Shown: positions 15,933-27,325, counted from the first letter of the stretch. The stretch is 64,000 nt of DNA from Bacteroidales bacterium UBA3653 (GCA_002373505.1 DFKE01000015.1:12602-76601); one strand, 5' to 3'. The notes: generated from the sequence alone by a model not told the origin. A program made the numbers and translations.

Positions 15933-18413
15933 TTAGTTATTCAACAGGAAATGGAGCCGGTTTGTGATATTGGCATCCGATGTGCCGGCATCAAAATCAA
16001 GGAACAAGAGCGCCAGATGCGGATACAGATCTTTGTACCGTTTCTCAATCCCTTTGCTGATAATATGATTGGCGATACATCCAAAAGGCTGCAGCGAGAC
16101 CACTTTGTTGACTCCGTTTTCCGCCAGGTCGCAGATCTCTCCGGGCAAGAACCATCCTTCCCCGAAATCGGCAGCGGAGTTGATGACCTTACGGCTTTTG
16201 GCCCAGATATCCATGATGTCGGTAAAAGGCCGATAGAAAGGATAGGGTCGGCAAAGACGGTCGTACACCTGTGCGTAATGGCGCAGGAAGCGATTGACCA
16301 GACGCGCCTGCCAGGGTTTTAATCCGTCCTCGCGGATATGCTGCGAACGGTTGATGAACGCATTGGGAACCGAGGTGGAGAAGAAGCCTGTGAGTGCAGG
16401 AGGAATGACCTCCACACCATGATCAATCAGCCATTTGACGACGCCATGATTGGAGAAAGAGTTATATTTGACATATATCTCCCCCACGACCCCGACGACA
16501 GATACCTGTCTGTCCTTGTCTGTGATCCCGCTGAAAGCCTCCACCGCATCCGCCATCAACCGCCTCATCCCTTTGTAGTCGCGGCGCAACAAGAGGGGTT
16601 GGGCTGCACTCAGATAATAGTCATAGAGGGTTCTCGCTTTTCCCGGGACGCGTTCTCTGGGCGCAGCGGGATAATAGAGTTTGGCGAGCGCATCGGCGAA
16701 AAAGAGCGCTTCGAGCGTAGGCCGGATGAGGCGGAGCCAGTCGATCTCAAAACCGGGCTGGCTGTTCTGTAGGCTTGGTCCGATAGCCACCGCAATGACC
16801 GGCACCTGAGTCATCCCTGCCGCGACAAGGGCATTCTTAATCAGCGAGTAATAATTGGAAGCCCTGCATTGCCCTCCCGTCTGTGTGATCGCCACGGCCG
16901 TCTTGGAGAGATCGTATCTGCCGGATTGCAGCGCGCGCATGATACTCCCCACCACGATAGTAGCCGGATAACAGATATCATTATTAGCGACATGCAAGCC
17001 TTCCTCCGCGTCCTCCCGGGTAGCCATAGGAAGGGATTCGATGCGATAGCCCGCCAGAGCAAAGATCGTAGGCAGAAACTCATTATATCCCTCGGCAAAA
17101 TAAGGGGTGAGGATGACGCGTTCTCTATCCCGTGATTCAAAGGGCGGGGTTGTGAGAGGGAGAGAAGGGGTGGATGGAGGGGTTACGGGTGACGGGTTAC
17201 CGGTTACGGGGTAGAGGGAGTTCACGCTCTCTATCAATGAGCGGATGCGGAGACGCAGCGAGCCGATATTATTGACATCGTCGATCTTCAGGACCGTGAG
17301 GTTTTTGTTGTACCTGCCGAGTAGCGTACGCACTTCATCCAGAATAAACGCATCCGGTCCGCAGCCGAAACTGGTCAGTTCCACCATATGGAGCCCGTCA
17401 TAGGCGTTTTGTCCCACCCATTGCGCCGCCTTGAAAATCCGGTTGGGGTACGCCCATTGCGCCATCGCGTTCAGACAGGTATATACCTCTTTTCCGTCGG
17501 TTACCGCAATATTCTCCGTAATGACATCCACGCCCATATCCGCAATAGCGGACGCTATGTGATGCTGGATGAGAGGGTCGATATGATAGGGTCTTGCCGC
17601 CAGCAGGATAACCATCCGTCCGGCAGCTTGCGCTGCGGCGAAGACCTGTTTGTTGCGTCTCTCCAGCGTGTCCAGATATTTTTGCTGCGCCTCCAGAGCC
17701 TGGCTGACAGCCGTCGGGACCGTCTCGCGGCGGACGCCCAGCGAGGAGAGATATTCCATCAAAGAGGCGCGGAGAAGGTGCTCGTCCTTGAACGAGATAG
17801 TAGGCGAATCCACTGGAATACCATAGTGTTTCTCCTGATTGATGGCACTCTTGATAACATCAGAATAGCCGCTGACGACAGGGCAGTTAAAACTATTCTT
17901 AGCCAGCGGGTCCTCTTTCTTCTCAAAAACCACCCAAGGGTAGAAAATCCGATCCACTCCTTTCTCAATGAGGTCCATCACATGTCCGTGCATCAGTTTA
18001 GCCGGATAACATATATTGTCCGCCACAATCGTGCGCAGGCCCTTATCATAGAGCCGGTTGGAACTGGGGCTGCTGAGCCGCACGCGAATACCACAGCAGG
18101 TAAAGAGCGTGTGCCAGAAAGGATAGTTTTCGTAGATCCCCAGCCCGCGCGGGATACCGATGGTGAGGAGGGGCTGGCGATTGGTGACGGGCGAGGAGGT
18201 GAAGAGGAGTTTGTATTTCTCATCGAACATATTGACGCCTTTCACCGCTCCTTTTGCCGCATTCGAATAGACCCGTTCGCAGTTGTTACCGGAGACATAC
18301 ATGCGCCCCTCATCGAATGAATAGACCTGAATCCGGCAATGATTCTGGCATCCCGGACAGATTTCTTCCTTCGTCTCAAACCGGTTCGATTGTAACATTT
18401 CCTTCAGTTTCAT
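15933..18413 (-). CDS. Acyl-CoA dehydratase activase-related protein (DUF2229/HgdB-like)
   Basis: 826 residues. It opens with [11 protein letters not shown] (a Cys-rich site), then the DUF2229-type segment [21 protein letters not shown] with [13 protein letters not shown], then an HgdB/FldB-like half containing [37 protein letters not shown] and GQCRASNY. The Cys residues fit [4Fe-4S] ligation. In many bacteria this part is fused to the two activase domains in one chain of about 1,400 residues; here it is a separate gene overlapping the upstream one by 4 bp. A heptamer array encodes a Pro/Thr-rich linker at about 399-425. Confidence 0.85.
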   Translation of the reverse strand: MKLKEMLQSNRFETKEEICPGCQNHCRIQVYSFDEGRMYVSGNNCERVYSNAAKGAVKGVNMFDEKYKLLFTSSPVTNRQPLLTIGIPRGLGIYENYPFWHTLFTCCGIRVRLSSPSSNRLYDKGLRTIVADNICYPAKLMHGHVMDLIEKGVDRIFYPWVVFEKKEDPLAKNSFNCPVVSGYSDVIKSAINQEKHYGIPVDSPTISFKDEHLLRASLMEYLSSLGVRRETVPTAVSQALEAQQKYLDTLERRNKQVFAAAQAAGRMVILLAARPYHIDPLIQHHIASAIADMGVDVITENIAVTDGKEVYTCLNAMAQWAYPNRIFKAAQWVGQNAYDGLHMVELTSFGCGPDAFILDEVRTLLGRYNKNLTVLKIDDVNNIGSLRLRIRSLIESVNSLYPVTGNPSPVTPPSTPSLPLTTPPFESRDRERVILTPYFAEGYNEFLPTIFALAGYRIESLPMATREDAEEGLHVANNDICYPATIVVGSIMRALQSGRYDLSKTAVAITQTGGQCRASNYYSLIKNALVAAGMTQVPVIAVAIGPSLQNSQPGFEIDWLRLIRPTLEALFFADALAKLYYPAAPRERVPGKARTLYDYYLSAAQPLLLRRDYKGMRRLMADAVEAFSGITDKDRQVSVVGVVGEIYVKYNSFSNHGVVKWLIDHGVEVIPPALTGFFSTSVPNAFINRSQHIREDGLKPWQARLVNRFLRHYAQVYDRLCRPYPFYRPFTDIMDIWAKSRKVINSAADFGEGWFLPGEICDLAENGVNKVVSLQPFGCIANHIISKGIEKRYKDLYPHLALLFLDFDAGTSDANITNRLHFLLNN
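17181..17215. repeat. Period-7 array inside the activase-related gene, 5 units
   Basis: GGTTACG, GGTGACG, GGTTACC, GGTTACG, GGGTAGA, coding for part of the linker [12 protein letters not shown]. Confidence 0.85.
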
Positions 18414-20227
18414 ACGCCCCCTCCTTTCGCATATAACGCTGCGCCGTAAGCTCCCATTAGTTCGGGAATAGGTCCGAATCCCACTTCTTTTCCGGTAAGA
18501 AGCTCCAAAGCGCGCACAACAGAATGATTTCTAAACGTACCTCCTTGTACCATGATATATTCTCCCAATTGGTCGAAAGACTGCAACTTGAGCACTTTAT
18601 ACAAACAATTCTTAATCACCGAATAACTGAACCCCGCGGCAATATCATCCACCGCCGCCCCTTCCCGCATAGCCTGTTTCACTTTGCTGTTCATAAATAC
18701 AGTGCATCTGGTTCCCAGGTCGTATGGATGCCCGGCGAGCGTAGCCATCCGGGCGAAATCGCTTACATCGTACCCCAACTGTTTGGCAAAAGTCATGATA
18801 AAACTGCCGCATCCCGATGAGCAAGCTTCGTTGATCTCAATACGCCGAATAGATCCATTCTCCACGAAGATAGCCTTCATGTCCTGTCCGCCGATATCAA
18901 GCACAAATGATACGTCCGGTTGCAGGTGTTTAGCAGCAATGAAATGCGCCATTGTTTCCACTATCCCCCGATCCAGCCGGAAGGCCGTTTTGAGCAACTG
19001 TTCCCCATACCCCGTAGAGCAACTGCGCACGATCTCTATATCCCTGCCCATATTGTCATACAAGCGTTGCAGCGCCTCGCGGAAAGCCTGAAAAGAGTTG
19101 CCGTTATTATAACTATAATCCGAGAAAACGATCTCTCCCTCCTCGTTGATGACTACCAGTTTGGTAGTCGTACTACCGGAGTCCACACCCAGATAAAGCG
19201 ATGAACCTAAAGCGGGCTGTTTGACCCGGATCGCGTCATGGCGATATCTCCGCCGCTTCGAATCAAGCCATTTCCCGTATTCCTCCTGGTTGTCAAAGAG
19301 AGGGGGAAGAGTAGCTCCCGAGCGGTGTTCATCGCTCTGCGGGGCGGTATCGTGATTATTAAACAAGGAAAGCGCCTGCGCGCACGTAACCGTCCCGCCT
19401 TGCGCCAATAAAGCCGTGCCGACAGCCGGCACAAACTGGGTATATTCCGGAACGATACAATCCTCCTCGGTCAAATCCAAAGCCCGTAGCAGATGTTTGC
19501 GCAACTCGGGAATATAAGCGAACGGTCCGCCGCAAAGGAAGACCTTTGGCAAGACGTCTGTACCTCTCGCCAAGGCGCTGACGACCTGCATAGAGACCGC
19601 GTTAAGCATAGAGGCTGCTATATCTTCCTTGCTCACCGAACGCGAGATGAGATTTTGGATGTCGGTCTTGCTGAACACTCCGCATCGCGATGCGATAGGG
19701 TAGATATTCTCCGCCCTTTCCGCCAAGTCGTTCAACGCTTCAGTCTCTACTCCCAACAGCGTAGCCGTCTGGTCGATAAAGGCTCCAGTACCTCCGGCGC
19801 AATTGCCGTTCATCCGCATGTCCGGAACACGTCCCTCTTCGAAGAAAATAATCTTAGAATCCTCTCCTCCGATATCTATCAGCGCATGTACATCTGGGTA
19901 AAGCCGTTTTACCACTTCTGCAGCAGCAATCACCTCCTGGTAAAAATGTATCTTGAGGCGTTGCGCATATCCCATGCCTACCGAGCCGGTGATACCTACT
20001 ATCAGCGTATCCTCAGGCGAGAGCCCGCTTGAAGCAACGAGCTGCGTTAGCATCTCTTGCCCTACTTGCAGCGGGACTGCGTTATGGCGCCGGTAGTCTG
20101 TAAATACAATATCAATCCTTTCCTTACCATCCGTTCCTGCCGGTTCTACCCGCACAAGTGCCATCTTAATGGTAGTACTGCCTATATCTATCCCCAGGCG
20201 ATAAACATGTTTGTCTAATTGCATCAT
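18410..20227 (-). CDS. BadF/BadG/BcrA/BcrD-type acyl-CoA dehydratase activase, two ATPase domains
   Basis: 605 residues made of two tandem ASKHA ATPase domains: the first opens with [15 protein letters not shown] and contains [13 protein letters not shown] and [11 protein letters not shown]; the second opens near 330 with [15 protein letters not shown] and contains [12 protein letters not shown] and [11 protein letters not shown]. The Cys in each NxxC(A/S) motif ligates the shared [4Fe-4S] cluster in known activases, which use ATP to push an electron into a 2-hydroxyacyl-CoA dehydratase. No dehydratase subunits are adjacent, so the true target is unclear. First gene of a three-gene operon; its ATG overlaps an inverted repeat. 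Confidence 0.9.
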   Translation of the reverse strand: MMQLDKHVYRLGIDIGSTTIKMALVRVEPAGTDGKERIDIVFTDYRRHNAVPLQVGQEMLTQLVASSGLSPEDTLIVGITGSVGMGYAQRLKIHFYQEVIAAAEVVKRLYPDVHALIDIGGEDSKIIFFEEGRVPDMRMNGNCAGGTGAFIDQTATLLGVETEALNDLAERAENIYPIASRCGVFSKTDIQNLISRSVSKEDIAASMLNAVSMQVVSALARGTDVLPKVFLCGGPFAYIPELRKHLLRALDLTEEDCIVPEYTQFVPAVGTALLAQGGTVTCAQALSLFNNHDTAPQSDEHRSGATLPPLFDNQEEYGKWLDSKRRRYRHDAIRVKQPALGSSLYLGVDSGSTTTKLVVINEEGEIVFSDYSYNNGNSFQAFREALQRLYDNMGRDIEIVRSCSTGYGEQLLKTAFRLDRGIVETMAHFIAAKHLQPDVSFVLDIGGQDMKAIFVENGSIRRIEINEACSSGCGSFIMTFAKQLGYDVSDFARMATLAGHPYDLGTRCTVFMNSKVKQAMREGAAVDDIAAGFSYSVIKNCLYKVLKLQSFDQLGEYIMVQGGTFRNHSVVRALELLTGKEVGFGPIPELMGAYGAALYAKGGGV

Positions 20228-20245
20228 TTAATAGCCCTATTAAAT
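20226..20245. promoter_or_regulatory. Candidate operator overlapping the activase start codon
   Basis: Perfect 9-bp inverted repeat ATTTAATAG-CC-CTATTAAAT between the -7 box and the ATG. It could bind the TetR protein encoded at the end of the operon. Confidence 0.5.
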
Positions 20246-20251
20246 ATGCTG

Positions 20252-20259
20252 CAAAATTA
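20252..20259 (-). promoter_or_regulatory. -7 box of the activase operon
   Basis: TAATTTTG on the minus strand, 25 bp before the start codon. Confidence 0.6.
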
Positions 20260-20390
20260 TAAAAAACACATGAATTGGGCAAGTAAAAAACAAATAATCC
20301 ATAAATATGACTAGAAAATCATAATTAATGGAAGTTTTCTATTGATAATTTTGGAAATTTTATAAGAGCCGAAAGCACTCATCTTTATGA

Positions 20391-20461
20391 TAAAAAAAGA
20401 AGGTTGTCTCCCGACAACCCAATCTTTTCATTTAACCTTAAATCTAATACCATGAAAAACA
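20391..20461 (-). ncRNA. Candidate small RNA with its own promoter and terminator
   Basis: On the minus strand a TACTTTTG box (20467-20474) is followed by about 70 nt that include CATGGTATTAGATTTAAGG and end in the perfect hairpin GGTTGTC-GGGA-GACAACC plus CTTCTTTTTTT (20392-20419). It stands alone between the universal stress gene and the activase operon. It could be an sRNA, or a leader with a short ORF (MVLDLRLNEK...). The remaining bases up to 20561 show nothing else. Confidence 0.5.
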
Positions 20462-20561
20462 CGATGCAAAAGTACTGCTTTTTGACGAATTGACCAAATA
20501 TTATTAGAAAAAAGTGTTAAAAATCTAAAATTTGCAATATTTAGTTGACAAAATGGCAGTA

Positions 20562-21146
20562 TTAGTCGCATAAAGAGAACAAATCTTCACGTGGGTTAAC
20601 CAACATCACCGGCACCAGCGCGTGCTGAATAGCTTTTCTCTCGGGCGGTCCGAACAAGATATCATCCAGACCATAGTCTCTGCTGGCAGTCAGGATCAGT
20701 AAGTCATGCTGAAAATCCCTTTGTCTTTCCCCTGCTTCTTGTGTGAGCGTGAAGGAGTCCTTGCGCGCCATAACGATCTCGTAAGTTACGGGCGGCTGGT
20801 CTTTCTTTTTCAGGCGTTCGTTGGCTTTCTCTATATAAGTGACGATGCGGTTGACGTTCTGTCTCGCATGCGATCCGTAGTCGTTCGCCTGGAGCAAGAT
20901 TATGTGTGCCCCGGTTTTACGCGCTATATAAGTGGATATCTCCGCTTTATAAGTTTCCTCCTCCAGCATAGAAACCGGCACAAGTAGGCGTCGCAAGGGT
21001 TTAATGGTCATTGTTGAGGTGATGAAGACATAAGGTCTTCTCTCCTCCCGGCAGTCATTGAGAAGAAGCTGAATATCGCGCGTCTTATTGGCGCATTTGA
21101 CCACCCTGATATCTTCGTTATTATCCCAAATCATATCATGTACCAT
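20562..21146 (-). CDS. Universal stress protein-like
   Basis: 194 residues. RRLLVPVSMLEEETYKAEIS and HIILLQANDYG fit the first strands and helices of the UspA alpha/beta fold, and DLLILTASRDYGLDDILFGPPERKAIQHALVPVMLV fits the nucleotide-proximal C-terminal strand (usually G-x2-G-x9-G-S/T; here degenerate). A first, shorter domain may have been lost. It lies 19 bp after mltG and is probably cotranscribed. Start at 21146 is inside an 8-bp-period array; Met5 is an alternative. Confidence 0.72.
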   Translation of the reverse strand: MVHDMIWDNNEDIRVVKCANKTRDIQLLLNDCREERRPYVFITSTMTIKPLRRLLVPVSMLEEETYKAEISTYIARKTGAHIILLQANDYGSHARQNVNRIVTYIEKANERLKKKDQPPVTYEIVMARKDSFTLTQEAGERQRDFQHDLLILTASRDYGLDDILFGPPERKAIQHALVPVMLVNPREDLFSLCD

Positions 21147-21181
21147 TGGGTCATTTACTATCTTGTCATTTGTCCCAATGG
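21142..21181. repeat. Period-8 array, 5 units
   Basis: ACCATTGG, GTCATTTA, CTATCTTG, TCATTTGT, CCCAATGG; spans the mltG stop and the next start codon, and its outer units are inverted copies. Confidence 0.75.
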
Positions 21182-22215
21182 ATAGTATCCATTGTATGGC
21201 GGTATTGGTGTGCCGCAGCGGCGTGGCCGGAATAGGAGGAAGAGAAGATATGTGTATTGTTCAACTCGGGGCTGGCGCACATGAAGAGATAGTCCGTCTT
21301 GGGAGCATTGAGCACCATGTCGATAGTAGCCGGCGCCGGGCATCGGATAGGTCCCGGCGGCAGACCGGGATTGATATAGGTGTTATAAGGCGAATCCACG
21401 GTAAGATGGCGATAAAGGATCCGTTTGAGTTTGAAATCCCCTACCGCATACTTGATCGTAGGGCACGCCTGCAGCAGCATTCCTTTATGGACGCGGTTGA
21501 GATACAAGCTGGCAATTATCGGCATCTCATTCTTATTATGGCTCTCCCCCTCCACAATCGAGGCAACGATAGCAATCTCGACCGGAGTCAATCCGATAGA
21601 ATCAGCTTTAGCTCTCCGCGTCTCATTCCAAAAGATGTCATATTCCTTTTGCATGCGGTTGAAAAGTTGCTCGGGGGTAATATTCCAATACACCTCGTAT
21701 GTGTTAGGAATAAAAAGACATCGGCTGGTCTCTTTGTTCAGCCCATATTGGCTCAAGAAAGCGTCATCCTCCAGATATTGAAGCAGCGTGAGACTGTCCA
21801 TCATCAGATGTCGTGTCACTTTGCCGGCCAGATCCTCCCTCGTGCGTACGAAGTTATTCCATGTAATACGCACCGGTGTCTGATAGCCGTATTTGAGCCG
21901 CTCAATGAGTTCACGGTCGCCTATCTGTGCAGGGAAAATATAGTGTCCCGGTTCGGGATGATTAAAGACGAGAAAACGCATATGCAAGTTCAGATCGGTC
22001 TCGGAACTGATCTCGTAGTCGGCGCTCAGAAGTTTCAGCACCGAGTCGGTAGTAGCCCCCGGGTAGATATCATAACTGTGCGGCTCTCCATCCAGTGCAT
22101 GGAAGTTGCATATATGCCAGCGATAGTATTGCTCTGCGACAAAAGCGCAAGCCAGCAAGGCAAAAATACCGATGACAATCAGGATTGTACGAAGTATATA
22201 ACGTTTCTTTAGCAT
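21166..22215 (-). CDS. mltG: Endolytic transglycosylase MltG (YceG-like)
   Basis: 349 residues with an N-terminal membrane helix (about 7-27). The catalytic region IAIVASIVEGESHNKNEMPIIASLYLNRV (Glu near 222), LLQACPTIKYAVGD and SPYNTYINPGLPPGPI are diagnostic of MltG, which cleaves nascent glycan strands and sets chain length at the inner membrane. Its stop is 1 bp from the mutS stop-start junction side: mutS lies immediately upstream and the two are likely cotranscribed. Confidence 0.96.
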   Translation of the reverse strand: MLKKRYILRTILIVIGIFALLACAFVAEQYYRWHICNFHALDGEPHSYDIYPGATTDSVLKLLSADYEISSETDLNLHMRFLVFNHPEPGHYIFPAQIGDRELIERLKYGYQTPVRITWNNFVRTREDLAGKVTRHLMMDSLTLLQYLEDDAFLSQYGLNKETSRCLFIPNTYEVYWNITPEQLFNRMQKEYDIFWNETRRAKADSIGLTPVEIAIVASIVEGESHNKNEMPIIASLYLNRVHKGMLLQACPTIKYAVGDFKLKRILYRHLTVDSPYNTYINPGLPPGPIRCPAPATIDMVLNAPKTDYLFMCASPELNNTHIFSSSYSGHAAAAHQYRHTMDTIHWDK

Positions 22216-22216
22216 C

Positions 22217-24847
22217 TTATTTTCCTCCTACTAACCGTTTGATTTCCGATAGTTTATTAAGCGCCTCCAACGGCGTCAGATTATTGATATCCAGGCTTTT
22301 AACCTCGTCGCGAATCTGTTCCAGAACGGGGTCGTCGAGTTGGAAGAACGAGAGTTGCATTCCTTCCCGGCTTTCTCCTATATGCTCTATCGGTTTGGCA
22401 ATCTCTCCGTTTTTAGCGGCATTCTCGAGGTCTTTCAATATCTGTGTAGCCCGTTCTACGATAGAAGCCGGCATACCAGCCAGTTTGGCAACATGAATAC
22501 CGAAACTATGTTCCGACCCGCCTCGTACCAGTTTGCGCAGGAAGATGACTTTGCCGTTCACTTCGCGCACGGAGACATTATAGTTGCGAATCCGGTCGAA
22601 TGTCTTCTCCATTTCGTTCAGCTCATGATAGTGGGTGGCAAAGAGCGTTTTGGCATGGCCTTTATTCTCGTGGATATATTCCACAATAGCCCATGCAATA
22701 CTTATGCCATCATAGGTACTGGTGCCTCGTCCGAGTTCATCGAAAAGGACCAGACTCCGTTCGGAGAGGTTATTCAGAATTGATGCCGCTTCATTCATCT
22801 CGACCATAAAAGTGGATTCCCCGAGGGAGATATTATCGCTTGCTCCGACTCGTGTGAAGATCTTGTCCACGACGCCGATAGAAGCGCTCTCCGCCGGAAC
22901 GAAAGATCCCATCTGGGCGAGTAGCACGATCAATGCAGTCTGGCGCAACAGAGCTGATTTACCGGCCATATTCGGACCGGTGATAATAATGATCTGCTGT
23001 CCGTTATTATCAAGCAGCACATCATTGGCGATATACTGTTCTCCGGGAGGCAGTTGCTGCTCAATAACGGGGTGTCTTCCTTGCCGGATATCAATAACAA
23101 GACTGTCATTCACATCCGGACACACATAGCGATATTCCGCTGCAGCCGTAGCGAAAGAAAGCAGGCAATCGAGTTGCGCCAGCACATTGGCATCCAGTTG
23201 CATTTGCGGCACCCATTCGCATAGGGCCAGCATCAATTCTTGATACAGCCGGTTCTCGATGACCTGAATCTTTTCCTCTGCCGTGGTGATCTTCTCTTCA
23301 TAGGTCTTCAACTCGTCCGTGATATACCGTTCGGCGTTGACAAGAGTCTGTTTTCGAATCCACTCCGGTGGCACTTGGTCCTTATAGGTATTGCGAACCT
23401 CCAGATAATACCCGAATACATTGTTATAACCGATTTTCAGGCTTTGTATGCCCGTCCGTTCGATCTCGCGTTGCTGTATCTGTAGCAGATAGTCCTTACC
23501 ATCCGACTGGATAGCGCGCAGTTCGTCCAGTTCCGTATCCACGCCCCGCGCGATAATATTCGGCCGTCCTTGCGCCAAGGGTGGATCAGGCACTATCTCG
23601 CGCTCAATCCTCATCCTCATCTCGGCACAAGGGTCCAGTTGCTCTCCCATGAGAGACATATACGCGTTCTCTTTTGCTCCTTCGCATATGTCTTTAACCG
23701 GTTTTACAGCTCTCAAAGCCCGGCCTAACTGTACCATTTCGCGCGGTCCGATACGTCCTGTGGATATCTTACTGACGATACGTTCCAGATCTCCCACCTG
23801 TCCCAGTACTTCACGCATCGTTTCGCGTGCTTCGGGGTTCTTAAACAGGTATTCCACAACGCTCTGTCTGTTGCGGATAGGACGGATATCTTTCAGCGGG
23901 AATGCCATCCACCGATGCAGCATTCGTCCGCCCATCGGTGTTATTGTACGGTCAATAATATCAAAGAGTGTGCGGCTCTCTTCGGTCTGACCTCCCAACA
24001 GTTCCAGATTGCGAATCGTGAAACGGTCCAGCCAGACGTATTTGTCCTCCTCGATACGACTCAAATGCTGTATATGGCCCGTTTGCAGATGCTGTGTCAT
24101 GTCCAGATACATCAGAATGCCCCCAGCCGCAGTCACGCCCGCGGTCATCTTTTCCAGTCCGAATCCTTTGAGGGAAGATACTCCCCATAATTTCTGCAAA
24201 CGCTCTTTAGCGGTGCTCTCCACCAGCATCCAGTCTTCCAACTCGAAAGTAAAGAACTTAGAACCGAAAAGATTTTCCATTTCGGCTTTGCGTCCGCGCA
24301 GGTGCAGCACTTCCTTGGGCGCAAAATTAACGAGTAACTTGTCGATATAGTCGCTGTCTCCTTGTCCGGCAAGGAACTCGCCGGTAGAGATATCCAGAAA
24401 AGCGACACCGATCACGTGCTTCTCAAAATGGATACATGCCACCCAGTTGTTCTCCTTCTGCGTAAGGGTAGTGTCCGAATAACTCACTCCGGGGGTAACC
24501 AACTCCGTCACACCCCGTTTGACCAGTTTCTTCGCCAGTTTTGGATCCTCCAGTTGGTCGCAGATCGCAACACGCAAACCGGCACGGACCAGTTTGGGCA
24601 AATAGGTATCCAAGGCATGGAAAGGAAATCCAGCCATTTCCAAGGTTTGCGCAGCCGTACTGCCGCCATTGGAGCGATGGGTGAGGGTAATGTTCAGAAT
24701 CTTAGCAGCTTTTACCGCGTCTTCCGCATATGTCTCATAGAAGTCGCCGCAACGAAACAACAGCATCGCATCCGGGTATTGTGTCTTGATATCCCGGAAC
24801 TGCTTCATCATAGGGGTTAACTCATTTGCCATTTTGTCATTTACCAT
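22217..24847 (-). CDS. mutS: DNA mismatch repair protein MutS
   Basis: 876 residues, a full-length MutS1. The mismatch-recognition motif is [12 protein letters not shown] (near 34), followed by connector, core and clamp domains; the ATPase has Walker [14 protein letters not shown], the Q-loop region and Walker [17 protein letters not shown]. The start codon lies within an 8-bp-period array and Met6 (24832) is equally plausible. No mutL is in the window. Followed at once by mltG. Confidence 0.97.
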   Translation of the reverse strand: MVNDKMANELTPMMKQFRDIKTQYPDAMLLFRCGDFYETYAEDAVKAAKILNITLTHRSNGGSTAAQTLEMAGFPFHALDTYLPKLVRAGLRVAICDQLEDPKLAKKLVKRGVTELVTPGVSYSDTTLTQKENNWVACIHFEKHVIGVAFLDISTGEFLAGQGDSDYIDKLLVNFAPKEVLHLRGRKAEMENLFGSKFFTFELEDWMLVESTAKERLQKLWGVSSLKGFGLEKMTAGVTAAGGILMYLDMTQHLQTGHIQHLSRIEEDKYVWLDRFTIRNLELLGGQTEESRTLFDIIDRTITPMGGRMLHRWMAFPLKDIRPIRNRQSVVEYLFKNPEARETMREVLGQVGDLERIVSKISTGRIGPREMVQLGRALRAVKPVKDICEGAKENAYMSLMGEQLDPCAEMRMRIEREIVPDPPLAQGRPNIIARGVDTELDELRAIQSDGKDYLLQIQQREIERTGIQSLKIGYNNVFGYYLEVRNTYKDQVPPEWIRKQTLVNAERYITDELKTYEEKITTAEEKIQVIENRLYQELMLALCEWVPQMQLDANVLAQLDCLLSFATAAAEYRYVCPDVNDSLVIDIRQGRHPVIEQQLPPGEQYIANDVLLDNNGQQIIIITGPNMAGKSALLRQTALIVLLAQMGSFVPAESASIGVVDKIFTRVGASDNISLGESTFMVEMNEAASILNNLSERSLVLFDELGRGTSTYDGISIAWAIVEYIHENKGHAKTLFATHYHELNEMEKTFDRIRNYNVSVREVNGKVIFLRKLVRGGSEHSFGIHVAKLAGMPASIVERATQILKDLENAAKNGEIAKPIEHIGESREGMQLSFFQLDDPVLEQIRDEVKSLDINNLTPLEALNKLSEIKRLVGGK

Positions 24848-24852
24848 TTTTA
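24821..24852. repeat. Period-8 array across the mutS start, 4 units
   Basis: CTCATTTG, CCATTTTG, TCATTTAC, CATTTTTA. Confidence 0.7.
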
Positions 24853-24853
24853 T

Positions 24854-27325
24854 TTATCGCAAATCTACTGTTATTTTCAAATTATATCTTCTTCCGGTGA
24901 GGTAGTTGGGGCTGGCCCACTGGTTGTTATAAGCATCGGCTACCCAGAAATAAGAGTTGACGTTTTTCCACCCAACAAGGTTGAATACCTCGAACTGAAT
25001 CGCCCATTGTTTGACATGTTTGGCGGATGGCGCGCGCATGAACTTGGCCGTTTTCTCGTTGAAGACATAGGTAGCGCCGATATCTATACGTTTGTAGGTG
25101 GGCATACGTCCCCAGACCTGATTGTTACGCGGGGCATAGTAAGGCTGGCCTTCCGAGAACTGCATCTTCAGATGGAATTTCAGCTGTGGTAACTGCGGGA
25201 TATAATCTTGGAAAAGCATCGAGAAATTATACCTCTGTTCCGTAGGACTGGGAATCCACTCCGGACTTCCTAATAGGCGTTGCCGTGCAACCATCGTACT
25301 GAAAGAGATCCAACTGTCCGCTCCGGGCACCAGTTCGCCATACAGTTTCAAATCCAGCCCGCCGGCATAGCCTTGGGAGTCATTACGGCCGGAGTAGCGC
25401 ACGCGTATATTATCGACCGTATAACTTTCCATCCTGTCAATATATTTATAGTAGCCCTCCGCCGTCAGTTTGAACGGTCTTCCCCATGCGCGGAAATAAT
25501 AGTCTCCGCCCAACACAACATGCACCGACCGTTGGGCTTTCAGATCCCGGTTCAACTGAATACGTGTCACTCCGAGCGCATCTGTCAGTGTATCTCTCAA
25601 CTCCTTGTAGAAAGGAGCCTGATAATACAGACCTGTAGCCAACCGGAAGCAGAAATCCCTTTTCCAGCCGGGAATCCATTCAACAGAGGCACGCGGGGAA
25701 GGCAGTACTTCGTTATTCCAACTCCACCATTGAAGTCGTCCTCCTACGGTCAGAATCCATTGTCCGGAAACGGTGTTCCATTTATGCTCGTTCTGTATGT
25801 ACCCCTGTACGCGTGCGGAAGTCATACCCGCATCGCCGCGCAGCGTGTAATAGAGGTCCATGCTGCGGCCATTATCCGGCATAGAATAACCTGCTGAATC
25901 ACGCCACTCCCATTCGCTGATATGGTCTCGTATCAACTCTGCCTGACCGCTAACACCCCAGCGCAAGGTGTTATTTCCGCTCACCCATTTCCCTTTATGA
26001 GACAGGGTTATCACACCGGCCTCCAGGCTGTTCCGGGCATGTTGGTGGAAAATACCTGTGCCCAGTACGTCTGTCTGACCCGTCGAGGGGTCGATTTGTT
26101 CGGAAGAAACAGCTCCTGCCGAGTTGCCACCCATCGGGGCATTGGATAGTACATATTCGCCGGTGATGTCAAAATTCTCCCTTTCGTTGGTATAGAAGCC
26201 GCTGGCGTCAAAGCCTATTTCTACGTTCTTGCCTACATGACCTCTTGCGCTTACAGCGGCGAAGGCGGTCAGAAATTTGTCTTTCTCTTGACCTTCATAA
26301 TAGATATTCAAGTTCTTGGCATTTTGTCCGCCGAATGATTCACTCAGCGAATCCGGTTGAAAACGGTAGTCATTCTGGCTCACGTTGCCCAGGAAGGACA
26401 TATCCCAGCGACGTCCTACTTTCCATGTTATGTATGTCTGGTAGTCAATATATGTAGGCTGGTAATTGCCGGAAGTGGCAAGTCCGCCCAGCATATATTT
26501 GCTTGTTTTATACCGCAGACCGTGCATCTGGCTGTATGTGCTGTCACCGTGTCCGACGTACACCTGCGCGCCCAAAAGACTTGCGCTCAGGCTGGCTTCG
26601 AAGGCCCGGGGACTTTTATACGTGATATCCAGTACAGACGACATTTTGTCTCCGTACTGGGCGCCGTAACCGCCTGCGGAGAAACCTACGTTTTCTACCA
26701 TTTCAGGATTGACGAAACTCAAACCTTCCTGCTGACCGCTGCGAATAAGAAGCGGACGATGTACTTCTATGCCATTGACATACACGGAGTTCTCATCAAA
26801 AGAACCGCCGCGGACGTTGTATTGGCTGCTCAGTTCGTTTGTCTGGCTCACACCGGAAAAAGTGATCAACAGGCTTTCTATGGATCCTCCCGTGGCATCC
26901 GGCATCACTCTGGTAGTACCGGCGTCGATATGACCCATTGTTCCTTGGGTCCGTTTCAGACCTCGTACCTCAATCTCGGTAAGCAGCTGTTCGTCTGTCA
27001 GCAGTTGTACATTGATATTCAGCACGTCTTTTAGATCAATCACACGCTGTTGAACCGATGTATATCCAACCATGGAAAAACTCAGCACAACTGTATCTGC
27101 CTCGTCCAAAATCAACTCATAAAAGCCGTTCTTGTTAGTAGATGTACCCAATGGTTTCTCGGAGTTCAGCACAACGACGTTTGCCAATTCGATACCCACA
27201 TTATCTTGATCCACGACATACCCGTACACGCGAGCGCTGCGCGCGTACGAAAAAACGCAGCACGCGCAGGCAAGCACAAAATGTACTATTTTTAAGATTT
27301 TGGGCATTGTTTTCGTTTCAGCCAC
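24854..27325 (-). CDS. TonB-dependent receptor with carboxypeptidase-like N-terminal domain
   Basis: 823 residues: signal peptide, a CarboxypepD_reg-like domain (about 30-115, VYGYVVDQDNVGIELANVVV ... GFYELILDEADTVVLSFSMVGY), a plug domain (about 120-230, with YNVRGGSFDENSVYVNGIEV) and a 22-strand-type barrel. It is a TonB receptor without an adjacent SusD, so not a classical glycan PUL pair. The start could be Met7 (27307). Its first codons overlap a 24-bp direct repeat. Ligand unknown. Confidence 0.92.
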   Translation of the reverse strand: MAETKTMPKILKIVHFVLACACCVFSYARSARVYGYVVDQDNVGIELANVVVLNSEKPLGTSTNKNGFYELILDEADTVVLSFSMVGYTSVQQRVIDLKDVLNINVQLLTDEQLLTEIEVRGLKRTQGTMGHIDAGTTRVMPDATGGSIESLLITFSGVSQTNELSSQYNVRGGSFDENSVYVNGIEVHRPLLIRSGQQEGLSFVNPEMVENVGFSAGGYGAQYGDKMSSVLDITYKSPRAFEASLSASLLGAQVYVGHGDSTYSQMHGLRYKTSKYMLGGLATSGNYQPTYIDYQTYITWKVGRRWDMSFLGNVSQNDYRFQPDSLSESFGGQNAKNLNIYYEGQEKDKFLTAFAAVSARGHVGKNVEIGFDASGFYTNERENFDITGEYVLSNAPMGGNSAGAVSSEQIDPSTGQTDVLGTGIFHQHARNSLEAGVITLSHKGKWVSGNNTLRWGVSGQAELIRDHISEWEWRDSAGYSMPDNGRSMDLYYTLRGDAGMTSARVQGYIQNEHKWNTVSGQWILTVGGRLQWWSWNNEVLPSPRASVEWIPGWKRDFCFRLATGLYYQAPFYKELRDTLTDALGVTRIQLNRDLKAQRSVHVVLGGDYYFRAWGRPFKLTAEGYYKYIDRMESYTVDNIRVRYSGRNDSQGYAGGLDLKLYGELVPGADSWISFSTMVARQRLLGSPEWIPSPTEQRYNFSMLFQDYIPQLPQLKFHLKMQFSEGQPYYAPRNNQVWGRMPTYKRIDIGATYVFNEKTAKFMRAPSAKHVKQWAIQFEVFNLVGWKNVNSYFWVADAYNNQWASPNYLTGRRYNLKITVDLR

